DNA of 64,000 bases from Acidobacteriota bacterium (GTDB taxonomy: Bacteria > Acidobacteriota > Blastocatellia > HR10). A program made the translations under genes and the position numbers. Below the pieces are notes generated by a model. The model was not told where the DNA came from. It ran no database searches and was given only the letters and a program-made list of their open reading frames with translations. Shown here one piece after another: positions 1 to 8,369 of this stretch. The first letter of the stretch is position 1. Every line of letters starts with the position of its first letter. The stretch spans positions 68,356-132,355 of the forward strand of contig JAUQQC010000002.1 of assembly GCA_030550025.1 (NCBI GenBank), in the 5' to 3' direction.

Positions 1-533
1 TCGTCGGCCGTTCGATCTCCAGCTTCGGCATCGGCAATCCGTTGCAGTTGCTTAGCCAGTCCGCCCAGATTGGGGAGCGCGTGCAGCGCAGCTTGGCGCA
101 CCAAGCACGTGTTCAGGAATTGATCGCGGGAGAGGCCGAGGAGAATCTCCCCGATCTCCTTTTGCCGTTGCGCGAAGTCCTCCGTGATCTCTCTCCCCCC
201 TTCGTCGAGGTTGAAGACGCGCATGCGGCCGCGCGCGAAGTCCCGAAAGATGCGCAAGCGCGTCCATCCGCGACGACCGAGGGCGCGCACGTCCAAGCTC
301 ACCTGATAAGGTCCGCCGTCCTCGGGGCGATAGGTTTCTTTCTCCGAGAGCACCTCTGAGGTCGTGCGATCGCGAGGGGGGAAGCCGTAGAGCGCGGCCA
401 CGATGGCCGCGACGATCGTGCTCTTGCCAAACTCGTTCTCCTCGATGAGGAGGTTAGCCTTCTCCGGATCGAAGACGATCTCGCAATTCCGCAGTTTCCC
501 GAATCCGAGGAAGCGAAGGCGTTCGATCTTCAT
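1..533 (-). CDS. SbcC/YhaN-like AAA ATPase, N-terminal part (cut by window edge)
   Basis: The reading frame starts at ATG 533 on the minus strand and runs off the window without a stop, giving about 177 residues. It opens with MKIERLRFLGFGKL, the usual first strand of SMC/SbcC/RecF-type ATPases. A Walker A-like stretch ENEFGKST follows at about residues 33-40, where most family members read NEAGKST. The family couples ATP hydrolysis to DNA-end processing with an SbcD-type nuclease, and such a nuclease is encoded immediately upstream (612-1820), 78 bp away. The coiled coil and Walker B would lie outside the window. It is probably the YhaN rather than the SbcC branch, because the partner resembles YhaO, but this cannot be settled from a fragment. 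Confidence 0.8.
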   Translation of the reverse strand, partial: MKIERLRFLGFGKLRNCEIVFDPEKANLLIEENEFGKSTIVAAIVAALYGFPPRDRTTSEVLSEKETYRPEDGGPYQVSLDVRALGRRGWTRLRIFRDFARGRMRVFNLDEGGREITEDFAQRQKEIGEILLGLSRDQFLNTCLVRQAALHALPNLGGLAKQLQRIADAEAGDRTAD

Positions 534-611
534 CCGCTCTCCTCCTCTGGGGCGATCCTCGCCGAGCGCGGTGTCGGGAGAGAAGCCATTCGGTTCGGGA
601 GCGAGCGCGCA

Positions 612-1820
612 TTACTCCTCATAGATCGGCTCCACCTTTCCTTGGATGAGGGCGTCAAGACCATAGTACAGCGCCCGTTCGAGAAGAGCGCGCTCATTTT
701 CATCAGCGGCCGCTGCGATGCGCCGTCGCATCTCCTGAATGAAGCGCCCCTGGGTCGTGCGCGGATCGTGGCCCTCCAGATCGTAAGCTGGACGTGTGAG
801 ATCGGCGACGGCCAGATGGAAGTACTCGTGCCGGAAGCTCTCGGTGAGCGCTGAGGCACGAAGGCCACGAGGAAGTCGTCCGGTCAATCGGAGGAAGACG
901 ACGTCCGAAGCGCGGGCGCCGCACTCGCGCAGTCTCTGGCCGATGCGCTCGCGCACCGATACCTCGCTTTCGGCACCGGTCACGTCCACTTCCACATCGT
1001 GGATCGTCCGTTCGTCCACCCGGATCTTCTCCAGCGCGACGATGCCTCGGTCGTCAAGCTCTCCGAGAAGCGCGAAGTGAGGGCCGGCCTCGGAGAGATA
1101 GCGGCCGGCGAGACACCCTGCGTAAGCGGCGCGTATGCGTCCCTCATCATCCACGATCTCCGCGTAGTGGTGGTAGTGACCGAGGGCCGCGTAGGAAAAC
1201 CCTTGCCCGAGCAACTCCGCGCGCGAGAAGGGGGCGGTCAACAGCTTGCCTTCCTCGAAGCGATCTCTCCCTGCGTATTCGATCCATGAGCCGTGGAACA
1301 GGAGCACGCTCACCGAGGCCGGAGGACGCGGGATCGGTTCCTGCAAAAGTCGTTCCTCGATGGAGACGTTCTGCACGAACGCGCGTCCGGTGATGGTGAC
1401 CTCAGGGCGCGTGGGGTGGCGAACCGTCGTGAACGCGTGGGACCGGAAGATATGGACGTTCTTCGGCCACACGCGCATGCCCCGCGCGCGCAGGACGTCC
1501 TCGTTGTAGAACGAGGTCGGCGAACAGAAGTCGTGGTTGCCCGGAGCGATGAAGACGGGGATGGAATCGAGCGACTCAAAAGCCTCGATCACGCGCGCGA
1601 GGGTCTCGGCCGAGATCGCCTCGTCATCCCAGAGATCGCCCGGGATGAAGAGCGCTTCGACCTCGTGCTCGCGGGCCAGGCGACACGCTTTCAGCGCCGC
1701 CTCGGCGATCTCTTGGATCCGCTGCGCGCGTTTCTCCCTGGGCCAGGCCAGGCGGGAGCCGGTCAATCGGGAGTCCAGATGGACGTCGGAGAACTGCAGG
1801 AATCGAAGCGTCGCGACCAT
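612..1820 (-). CDS. SbcD/YhaO-like metallophosphoesterase (DNA nuclease)
   Basis: This protein of 402 residues has the full calcineurin-like phosphoesterase set in order: DVH near the N-terminus, GDLWDD, GNHD, an HGSW histidine and GHYHHY. These residues bind the two-metal centre used by Mre11/SbcD nucleases. The C-terminal third is a less conserved capping region. I place the start at ATG 1820 because GAGG lies eight bases upstream; a second ATG at 1835 has no such site. The gene precedes the SMC-like ATPase at 533 and sits 61 bp downstream of the sigma-54 regulator. Together the two form a probable Mre11/Rad50-type repair pair. YhaO-like rather than strict SbcD is an inference from overall layout. 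Confidence 0.85.
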   Translation of the reverse strand: MVATLRFLQFSDVHLDSRLTGSRLAWPREKRAQRIQEIAEAALKACRLAREHEVEALFIPGDLWDDEAISAETLARVIEAFESLDSIPVFIAPGNHDFCSPTSFYNEDVLRARGMRVWPKNVHIFRSHAFTTVRHPTRPEVTITGRAFVQNVSIEERLLQEPIPRPPASVSVLLFHGSWIEYAGRDRFEEGKLLTAPFSRAELLGQGFSYAALGHYHHYAEIVDDEGRIRAAYAGCLAGRYLSEAGPHFALLGELDDRGIVALEKIRVDERTIHDVEVDVTGAESEVSVRERIGQRLRECGARASDVVFLRLTGRLPRGLRASALTESFRHEYFHLAVADLTRPAYDLEGHDPRTTQGRFIQEMRRRIAAAADENERALLERALYYGLDALIQGKVEPIYEE

Positions 1821-1881
1821 GCGGCTTGTCCTCATTCATGCGGTGTCCCGCTCGACCAGGGGGAAGACCGGCGAGCATCCC

Positions 1882-3297
1882 TCACTTCACGCTGATATTG
1901 TAGGCCTTGATCTTGCTGTTGAGCGTCGTCGTGTTCATGCCGAGCAAGCGCGCGGCACGGCTCTGGTTGCCGCCGGTGATCTCCAGAGCGCGCCGAATGA
2001 GGCTGATCTCGAACTTGGCGACTTCGTCGTAGAAAGAGATGCCTTGCGCGATCGGGATATCCCGCGTGATGTCGTCCGTCTTCAGCCGATGGAGAAAATC
2101 TTCAGCAGCGCGCGGGTCCAGGATCTCATCGGGCAAGCAGTCGAGCGTGATCCGATCGCCGCGGGCGATGACGACGGCCCGTTCGATCACATTCTCCAGC
2201 TCTCGCACATTACCTGGCCACGGATACTCCTCCAAAGCGCGCAGCACTTCCGGATCCAGCTCAGTCGAGATGTTCCGATTGTTCTCGGCGTTGAATTTTC
2301 GGATGAAGTGCTGGGTGAGCGGGAGGATATCCTCTTTCCGCTCCCGCAGCGGCGGCAGATGGATCGTGATGACGTTGAGGCGGTAGAAGAGGTCTTCGCG
2401 AAAGCGACCTTCGCTGACGGCCTTTTTGAGGTCGATATTGGTCGCGGCGATGATCCGCACGTCCACTCTCCGCGTCGTCGTATCGCCGACGGGGGTGAAC
2501 TCCCGCTCTTGGATGACGCGCAGGAGCTTGGCCTGGATGTCGAGGCTGATATTGCCGATCTCGTCCAGGAAGATGCTGCCGCCGTCGGCGATTTCGAAGC
2601 GGCCTTTTTTGGCAGCGATCGCGCCGGTGAAGGCTCCTTTGACGTGGCCGAAGAGATCGCTCTCCAGAAGCTCCGGAGAGACGTTGCTACAATTGACGGC
2701 GACGAATTGTCCGGTCTCCGCGCGCGGGCTCATGAAGTGAATGGCACGCGCAATCAGCTCCTTGCCCGTTCCCGATTCGCCTTGGATCAGGACGGTCGAA
2801 CGGGTTGGAGCCACTTGCGCGACGAGATCGAGCACCTTGCGCATCTTCGGACTGCGGGCGATGATCTGGCGCAGGGCTGAGCCTTGGCGGAGCGTCTGGC
2901 TCAGGATACGGCGCTCTTCGTCTTTCCGTCGGCGGCGAATGCCAGCTTCGACGATCTGCAGAATCTGATCGTTCTGGAACGGCTTGCGGATGCAGTTGAA
3001 CGCGCCCAGCTGCCAGGCGGCCATCGCCGTCTCGAACGTCGCGTAGGCGGTGATGATGACGACGACGGCTTCCGGATCGATGCGGAGCAACTCCTGCAGC
3101 GTCGCGATGCCTCCCATGCCGGGCATGGAGACGTCGAGCAGAACGAGATCATACGGGCGCTCGCGGAATTTCTCTAATCCCTCTTCGCCCGTGCGCGCGA
3201 CGTCCACGCGATACCCCTCAGCCGAGAGGAGACACTCCAGGACATCGCGCATGACCTCTTCATCGTCAATGACCAGGATCGTCCCCTTGCGCCCCAT
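1882..3297 (-). CDS. Sigma-54-dependent response regulator (NtrC/AtoC family)
   Basis: A protein of 471 residues with the classic three parts. The receiver domain (about 1-120) has acidic D11-D12 and phospho-acceptor D55 in LLDVSMPG. The AAA+ domain (about 140-380) has Walker A GESGTGKE near 171 and an intact GAFTGA loop near 219, the element that contacts sigma-54. A Fis-type helix-turn-helix closes the protein (about 430-471, with SRAARLLGMNTTTL). It should activate sigma-54 promoters when phosphorylated by the kinase encoded 75 bp upstream on the same strand. The kinase gene itself is preceded by a sigma-54-like promoter and tandem inverted repeats, so this regulator is the obvious candidate to bind them. 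Confidence 0.95.
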   Translation of the reverse strand: MGRKGTILVIDDEEVMRDVLECLLSAEGYRVDVARTGEEGLEKFRERPYDLVLLDVSMPGMGGIATLQELLRIDPEAVVVIITAYATFETAMAAWQLGAFNCIRKPFQNDQILQIVEAGIRRRRKDEERRILSQTLRQGSALRQIIARSPKMRKVLDLVAQVAPTRSTVLIQGESGTGKELIARAIHFMSPRAETGQFVAVNCSNVSPELLESDLFGHVKGAFTGAIAAKKGRFEIADGGSIFLDEIGNISLDIQAKLLRVIQEREFTPVGDTTTRRVDVRIIAATNIDLKKAVSEGRFREDLFYRLNVITIHLPPLRERKEDILPLTQHFIRKFNAENNRNISTELDPEVLRALEEYPWPGNVRELENVIERAVVIARGDRITLDCLPDEILDPRAAEDFLHRLKTDDITRDIPIAQGISFYDEVAKFEISLIRRALEITGGNQSRAARLLGMNTTTLNSKIKAYNISVK

Positions 3298-3372
3298 AGC
3301 TTTCTCAATGGTAGCACAGAGGGCGGGAGTGAAGGAATCGTTGGACTCGGCCGGCGTCCGCGCGCGGGGGCG

Positions 3373-6288
3373 TCAATCTCCGACCGCGGCCGCGCGATCA
3401 CGGGGACGAAACATCCGCTCGAGCGCCGGCAGCGCGATAGTGAAGCGCGTGCCTCGGCCGACTTGACTCTGGACGAAGATGCGCCCGGCATGCTCCTGAA
3501 CGATGCCATAGCTGAGCGCTAAGCCTAAGCCCGTTCCCCGTCCCACGCCCTTGGTCGTGAAGAAGGGATCGTAGATGCGGGCGAGGTGCTCGGGAGGGAT
3601 GCCCACGCCCGTGTCTTCGACGTCCACGCAGACCTGGCCATCGCTCAGATAGGCGGCCAACGTGAGCCGTCCACCCTCGGGCATCGCATCGCGGGCATTC
3701 AGGATGAGATTCATGAAGACCTGTTGCAGCTTCGTCGCATCACCGAGGATCGGCGGCAGCTCCTCCGCGTAGCGTTTCACCACCTCGATGCGCGTGTCGC
3801 GCAGTTGCGGCTCCAGCAGTTGGAGCGTATCTTCGAGGACCTTACGGATGTCGAGTTCGCTGACGGTCGGGCGCTCCATGCGCGCGAAGTTCAGCAAGTT
3901 CTGGACGATCTGCGAAGCGCGCAGCACCTGGGTCTCGATCTTCTCCAGAAGCGCGCGGCGCGGATCATCGGTCGGGAATTGTTTGAGCAACATCTGGGTG
4001 TAGCTGGAGATGCCGGCCAACGGAGTGTTCACTTCGTGCGCGACGCCAGCCGCCAGCAAGCCCAGCGAAGAGAGCTTCTCGCGCTGTTGCAGTTGTTCTT
4101 CCAGCCGCACCCGATGCGTCAAGTCTTCGAGCACGAGCAAAGATCCCGAAGGTGCGCCAGGGCCCATCCGCAGCGGCACGATCGAGACGTTGAGCACGAG
4201 ATCGCGCTCGGGATCGGCACGCCACCGGAATTTGTAGATGCTCCGCGCCTCGGGCACCGCCCATCCATAGGGCTGCGTGACGTCGCGCAGGGCGCGAATG
4301 AGATCAGCATCCAGAAGCGCCTCGATCGGACGATCGAGCGCCTGCGGCCGCGCGATCCCCAGCAGCTCTTCCGCCGCCGAGTTCCACATCGTGACGCGCC
4401 CCTCGGGCGTGAGCGCGATGATCCCCACGTTGATGGATTCGATGACGCTCTCGCTGAAGTCCTTGAGCTGCGCCAGTTCGGCCGCGCGCTCAGCCTGCTC
4501 GCGATAGAGGAGACTGTTCTCAATGGCGACGGCGATATAGCCGGAGATGACGCGAAGCAGCTTCACCTCCTCCGACGTGAGGAGTTGAGCATCGAGCGGG
4601 CGACCGAGCGCCAGGATCGCAATCGCTCGATCGTGAATCGAGCAGGGGACGAAGTATTGCAAATCATCCACGCCGCGCACGAAGGCCTCTGGGAGCCAAG
4701 TCGTCACATCGCGCGCGAGGACGCCACCAGGACCGCTCTCGGCACAGACGATCCGCCCGAAATCCGGAGGCAACTGCAGCTCGTCCTCGCGCACGCCGCG
4801 CGAGCGCGCCAGACGATAACCGGCCGCCCCCCCCGCATCCTCGATGAAGATAGCGACCTTCTCCACGGCGAAGGCTCGCTGCATCCATTCGACCGTTTGC
4901 TCCAGGAGGGCCGGGAGGTCCGTCGTCGCCGAGATCGTGCGGATGAAGGCATCGAGGTTACGACGAGCGCTGTACCGCTCACCATAAAAGAGCCGATCCA
5001 TGCGCTCCATGAGCCAGTTCTTGATCGGAGCGAAGAGCATGGCGATGGCGAGCACACCGCTGACGGTAACCGCTTGAATGATCCAGCCCGGAGCGTTGGG
5101 CACGAGCGCCGTGATGAGCGCCGCCCCTTTGCCGATGAGGATCAAGTAGACGCCGGCCACCGACGCCGTCGCCAGGAAGTGGACGAAGCTTCGCCGCACG
5201 ATCACATCCACGTCCATCAACCGATAGCGCACGATCGAATAGCCGAACGAGAGCGGGATGAAGATGAGCGGTCCAATGGCCAGTGCTTCCACAAGCGGCG
5301 AGACGTTAGGCGTGGCGAAGTAAGTATACAGCTCGTAGGCTGTGAAGGGGACGATGCTGATGCCCAGTCCCCAGACGATCCATTTCATCTGCTGGCGCAG
5401 AATGGGCGTCTCGGCTTTGAGGAACGTCCGGAACAGTAGACCTCCACCCGTGAGGAAGCAGGCGAGGAATTGCACAAGCGCCGCCGCGTCCAACTGCGCG
5501 CGCAGCCGCAGCATCGATTCGCCAGGCGGTCGCCAACCGATTGCCAGAGCGATCTCTAGAGCCAGGAGGATCAAGGCTGGTGCGTAAATCGCGACGGTGG
5601 CGGCACGCCGTCGCGCGACGATCTGCCGCTTGAGGGGGAAGAGCGCCGCGAAGTGGAGAAAGAGGGGAGCCAGAAGCAAAAGCGCCGCATTATCGGCGAG
5701 GAAGATGATCTGATCCAAGCGATCGAAGGTCTCCGTGAAACTGTAAAAGTGCACGACAAAGGCCATCAGGCAGATCAGGTAGAAATGGCGCACATACGGT
5801 GCCGTTCCCTGCTTGAGCAGCAAGTAGAGTCCGATCACCAGGTAGACCAAACCAATGGCCGCCAGATACAACCCTCGCCCGAGCTTCTGCGGCTTGGCCG
5901 CCAACTCCGGAATGTCCGCCGCCCATGTCGAACGATCGCCGTAGGCGTTCTCCCGTTCGAGCACATACGAGATCGGGGCGCCCACGCCAGCAGCATCCAG
6001 ATAGATCTGCACGTCGCTTGCGCGCGCGACGGCATCAAACTGCGACCCACCGTTCAGGCTGATTCCCACCAGATAATCGCCTTGGCGTACCCCCGCGCGC
6101 GCCGCTGGTCCTTGCGGATCCACCACGGCGGCTATGACACCACGAGGCGAATCCGCCCAGATCACCCCATCGTATGGAATTTGAGGCCGTTGAAGACGAG
6201 AGTGGAGGTTGAGGGTCCCCAGCAGGACCAATGCGCCGGTCACAAGCAGGAGGAATATCGTTTGTCGGCTCAACCTCCTCGGCATCAT
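3373..6288 (-). CDS. Membrane sensor histidine kinase with PDZ, GAF and PAS domains
   Basis: With the start at ATG 6288 the protein has 971 residues. A first membrane helix is followed by a PDZ-like segment (about 47-122, DPQGPAARAGVRQGDYL), a block of about eight hydrophobic helices, a GAF domain, a PAS domain, the H-box (GVAHEVNTPLAG, about 745-760) and a HATPase domain with N-box NLILNARDAMP, DTGVGIP and GTGLGLALS. It autophosphorylates and passes phosphate to the regulator encoded just downstream. The frame is open upstream to 6477, but that stretch holds the promoter and repeats described below, and the first convincing membrane segment begins at MMPRRLSRQTIF. The ligand sensed by the PDZ/GAF parts is unknown. 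Confidence 0.92.
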   Translation of the reverse strand: MMPRRLSRQTIFLLLVTGALVLLGTLNLHSRLQRPQIPYDGVIWADSPRGVIAAVVDPQGPAARAGVRQGDYLVGISLNGGSQFDAVARASDVQIYLDAAGVGAPISYVLERENAYGDRSTWAADIPELAAKPQKLGRGLYLAAIGLVYLVIGLYLLLKQGTAPYVRHFYLICLMAFVVHFYSFTETFDRLDQIIFLADNAALLLLAPLFLHFAALFPLKRQIVARRRAATVAIYAPALILLALEIALAIGWRPPGESMLRLRAQLDAAALVQFLACFLTGGGLLFRTFLKAETPILRQQMKWIVWGLGISIVPFTAYELYTYFATPNVSPLVEALAIGPLIFIPLSFGYSIVRYRLMDVDVIVRRSFVHFLATASVAGVYLILIGKGAALITALVPNAPGWIIQAVTVSGVLAIAMLFAPIKNWLMERMDRLFYGERYSARRNLDAFIRTISATTDLPALLEQTVEWMQRAFAVEKVAIFIEDAGGAAGYRLARSRGVREDELQLPPDFGRIVCAESGPGGVLARDVTTWLPEAFVRGVDDLQYFVPCSIHDRAIAILALGRPLDAQLLTSEEVKLLRVISGYIAVAIENSLLYREQAERAAELAQLKDFSESVIESINVGIIALTPEGRVTMWNSAAEELLGIARPQALDRPIEALLDADLIRALRDVTQPYGWAVPEARSIYKFRWRADPERDLVLNVSIVPLRMGPGAPSGSLLVLEDLTHRVRLEEQLQQREKLSSLGLLAAGVAHEVNTPLAGISSYTQMLLKQFPTDDPRRALLEKIETQVLRASQIVQNLLNFARMERPTVSELDIRKVLEDTLQLLEPQLRDTRIEVVKRYAEELPPILGDATKLQQVFMNLILNARDAMPEGGRLTLAAYLSDGQVCVDVEDTGVGIPPEHLARIYDPFFTTKGVGRGTGLGLALSYGIVQEHAGRIFVQSQVGRGTRFTIALPALERMFRPRDRAAAVGD

Positions 6289-6301
6289 CGCCGTTGAGGA
6301 A

Positions 6302-6317
6302 AGCAAATGGCGTTCCG
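6302..6317 (-). promoter_or_regulatory. Sigma-54-like promoter of the kinase-regulator operon
   Basis: The minus strand reads CGGAACGCCATTTGCT. Against the consensus TGGCACG-N4-TTGCW it keeps the invariant GG (6315-6316) and GC (6303-6304) with exactly ten bases between, and differs only at the first T and the first C. The predicted transcript start is near 6291, only a few bases before the ATG at 6288, so the message would be almost leaderless. The cognate activator class is encoded in the same operon. Confidence 0.55.
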
Positions 6318-6394
6318 CAACCAAGCGATTGAGAGTAAACGCTGCGGTTCCAATCGGTTCTCCAGAAGTCGCTCCGGAAGGGACCGCCGAGAGA

Positions 6395-6433
6395 CTTCCA
6401 TTTTTTCGGAAATTCCTTCCAGATTTTCGGAAG
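6395..6433. promoter_or_regulatory. Tandem inverted repeats, probable enhancer sites
   Basis: Two 17-base copies, CTTCCATTTTTTCGGAA (6395-6411) and CTTCCAGATTTTCGGAA (6416-6432), differ at two positions and repeat with a 21 bp period, two helical turns. Each copy is itself an inverted repeat, CTTCC-N8-GGAA, and the second is extended to GGAAG. Their centres lie about 112 and 133 bp upstream of the start predicted from the sigma-54-like promoter, the usual place for NtrC-type activator dimers. Confidence 0.55.
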
Positions 6434-6484
6434 CCTTCGCGCGAGTACGCGCCAGACCGTTCATGGCAACGATTCAAGCAGGGC

Positions 6485-8179
6485 TCAGAACCGCACGGCG
6501 AGGCTGCCTCGGATCAGGCGTGGAGTGCGAACGAGCACGAGCGCGTTCCCATCGGCGCCGGCATTGTGAGCCCACGCAATGACGTTGCGCGCCTCGATGA
6601 TCGCTTCCCATCGGCCGGGCAGGAAAGCGAAAGTCGGAAGCTCCTGCGCGATGACCAGCGTCACCCCAGGGTCCAGAAGCGGCAAGCTGGGGACACCCTC
6701 CTCCATCGGCTTCTCCCCAAGCGACGCGATCAAAAGTGACAGGACCTCTGGCGAGAGGTTGTAGAATGGATCCGATTCGGTGACCGTCCATCCCCATCCC
6801 GCGCGAAAATGAGCAGCCACTCGAGTGCGCGTGCGCACAAGCGTCGCATCCACGCGTCCGGCGAACAGGTGGAAATCCCCTTGAGCCGCTGCTCTCAATG
6901 CCTCAGCCGGATGTGGTCGCTTATGGCCGAACGCATACCCAACAGTCGCCCTTACCGTTCCTCCCAAGGAGCGGGTATAAAGGACGCGAACACCGTGTTG
7001 GGATCCCCCCTCGCGCGCATTCCCGTCGCGGGTCTCTCGCACGGCGGAGGGAAAGGCGTCGCTCGTGGGGATCGCGCTCTGGAAGACGGCGATCTCGATC
7101 GTCTGAGTCTCTCCAAGCGTGCGCTCGACGCCGATATGCCAATGATGGCCCTCGTCTCCGACACGGCCATCGTTTCGAACCTGAGGTGGGATCGGATACG
7201 AAGCGGGAAGCATCCGTCCTTCAGAAGTGAGATCGGTCTGCGCGTCTTGGATGGTGAAAGGGAGGAAATTCGCTTTGATACGCATGTGGTCGGTGGCGCT
7301 CCATCGCACGCCGAATCGCGGAGCCACGCCCCAAAAGCCGTGACCACGAGTGGTGGTCCGTTGTACGTCGACCCCGCCGATGAGCGAGAGCCCAGGGAGC
7401 AGGTGCCACTGGTCGGCAATCCGAAGCTCCAGACGCCGCGCCTCAAGAGCCCGTGGTGCTTCCGAAGCCGCGCGCCATTCGGTCACAGCGATCACCGTCT
7501 TCAGATAATGCGTCGGGAGTGGCCTGGTGAGGGCTCCTATCTCCCATCGTCCCGGATATCCCCCAAACCCATTCGTTTGCGCTGCCACTCCCAGTTCAAG
7601 CCGGGGACCGATCTCTTGCAGGAACGCGAGATTCATCGCGCTGCCGGCCGACGGGCGGGGGAAGAAACCGCTGGTGACGATCGCCTGTCCGCGCCACCGC
7701 CCCTCAGGAACACGAGCCGTGAAGTGCTCTGGTGCCTCTCCTTGCTTATTGAAGCGGAGCACCGGGCGACGCGAGGCGCGGACTGCCCATCGGTAATCGT
7801 CGCGATCCTGGCGTCGTTCAGCCAACGTCTCCGTCCGTCGCAGCTCGAAATCAAAACTGAGCAGGACCTGTGGCTTGATCTCGACAACCTGAGCCACGGG
7901 GAGGAACCCCCGCGCTTCCGCGCGCACCCGGTAGACTCCCGGCGCCAGCCTCTTCACGAGATACTTCCCCTCCATGTCCGTGCGCGAGGTCTTCAGGGGT
8001 TGACTTGGGGCATCGGCCGGAAGCAGACGAACGATCGCACCGATGATCGGATTCCCCGCTTCATCCCGGACAAGCCCCGTGATCCCGCCAAAGGAGCGCG
8101 CTTGCGAAAGCGCGCTTTCCGGCATTCCCCAAAGGGTGAGGAGCAGAACCAGGACGATGGGCGACGGTTTCCTCCACAT
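6485..8179 (-). CDS. Exported carboxypeptidase-regulatory-like domain / outer-membrane barrel protein
   Basis: The start is set at ATG 8179, preceded by GAGAGGGGG; the frame is open further upstream. The 564-residue protein has a signal peptide (MWRKPSPIVLVLLLTLWG..), then a carboxypeptidase regulatory-like beta-sandwich (about 30-110, GGITGLVRDEAGNPIIGA), then a long stretch of alternating hydrophobic and polar residues typical of outer-membrane strands. It ends in SLAVRF, a terminal phenylalanine as recognised by the BAM machinery. It resembles Oar-type TonB receptors, but no plug domain or TonB box can be seen between the two parts and it is shorter. The substrate is unknown. The promoter at 8307-8335 contains a 16 bp palindrome. 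Confidence 0.75.
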   Translation of the reverse strand: MWRKPSPIVLVLLLTLWGMPESALSQARSFGGITGLVRDEAGNPIIGAIVRLLPADAPSQPLKTSRTDMEGKYLVKRLAPGVYRVRAEARGFLPVAQVVEIKPQVLLSFDFELRRTETLAERRQDRDDYRWAVRASRRPVLRFNKQGEAPEHFTARVPEGRWRGQAIVTSGFFPRPSAGSAMNLAFLQEIGPRLELGVAAQTNGFGGYPGRWEIGALTRPLPTHYLKTVIAVTEWRAASEAPRALEARRLELRIADQWHLLPGLSLIGGVDVQRTTTRGHGFWGVAPRFGVRWSATDHMRIKANFLPFTIQDAQTDLTSEGRMLPASYPIPPQVRNDGRVGDEGHHWHIGVERTLGETQTIEIAVFQSAIPTSDAFPSAVRETRDGNAREGGSQHGVRVLYTRSLGGTVRATVGYAFGHKRPHPAEALRAAAQGDFHLFAGRVDATLVRTRTRVAAHFRAGWGWTVTESDPFYNLSPEVLSLLIASLGEKPMEEGVPSLPLLDPGVTLVIAQELPTFAFLPGRWEAIIEARNVIAWAHNAGADGNALVLVRTPRLIRGSLAVRF

Positions 8180-8306
8180 ATTTCCCCCTCTCCAGAGCTT
8201 CATTTGTCCCCGAGGGGATCGAGAGCCCAAATATTCGCGCGGGGCCTTAGCGAAGGCAGAAAACGGGCGCGGCATTCGGTTTCGGTCGGCCGTCATAACC
8301 GATGAG

Positions 8307-8335
8307 ATTGTGCCCAACAGGCGCGCGCCTGTCAA
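8307..8335 (-). promoter_or_regulatory. Sigma-70 promoter with embedded 16 bp palindrome
   Basis: On the minus strand, TTGACA (8330-8335) and CACAAT (8307-8312) are separated by 17 bp. The spacer and the edge of the -35 are covered by the perfect palindrome ACAGGCGCGCGCCTGT (8317-8332). A repressor bound there would block polymerase. It would drive the barrel gene, leaving a leader of about 120 bases. A hairpin ending the cytochrome gene upstream is the alternative, but no T-run follows. Confidence 0.6.
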
Positions 8336-8369
8336 GCGCCAAACTTCTTGGGACCGACCACGTCAGCTC

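Noticed and set aside
3586-5439. Plus-strand open frame of 617 codons opposite the histidine kinase
   Set aside because: The opposite strand has all kinase motifs; this frame is low in complexity and has no domain.
6809-8305. Plus-strand open frame of 498 codons opposite the barrel protein
   Set aside because: The minus strand has a signal peptide, domain and terminal Phe; the plus frame has nothing recognisable.
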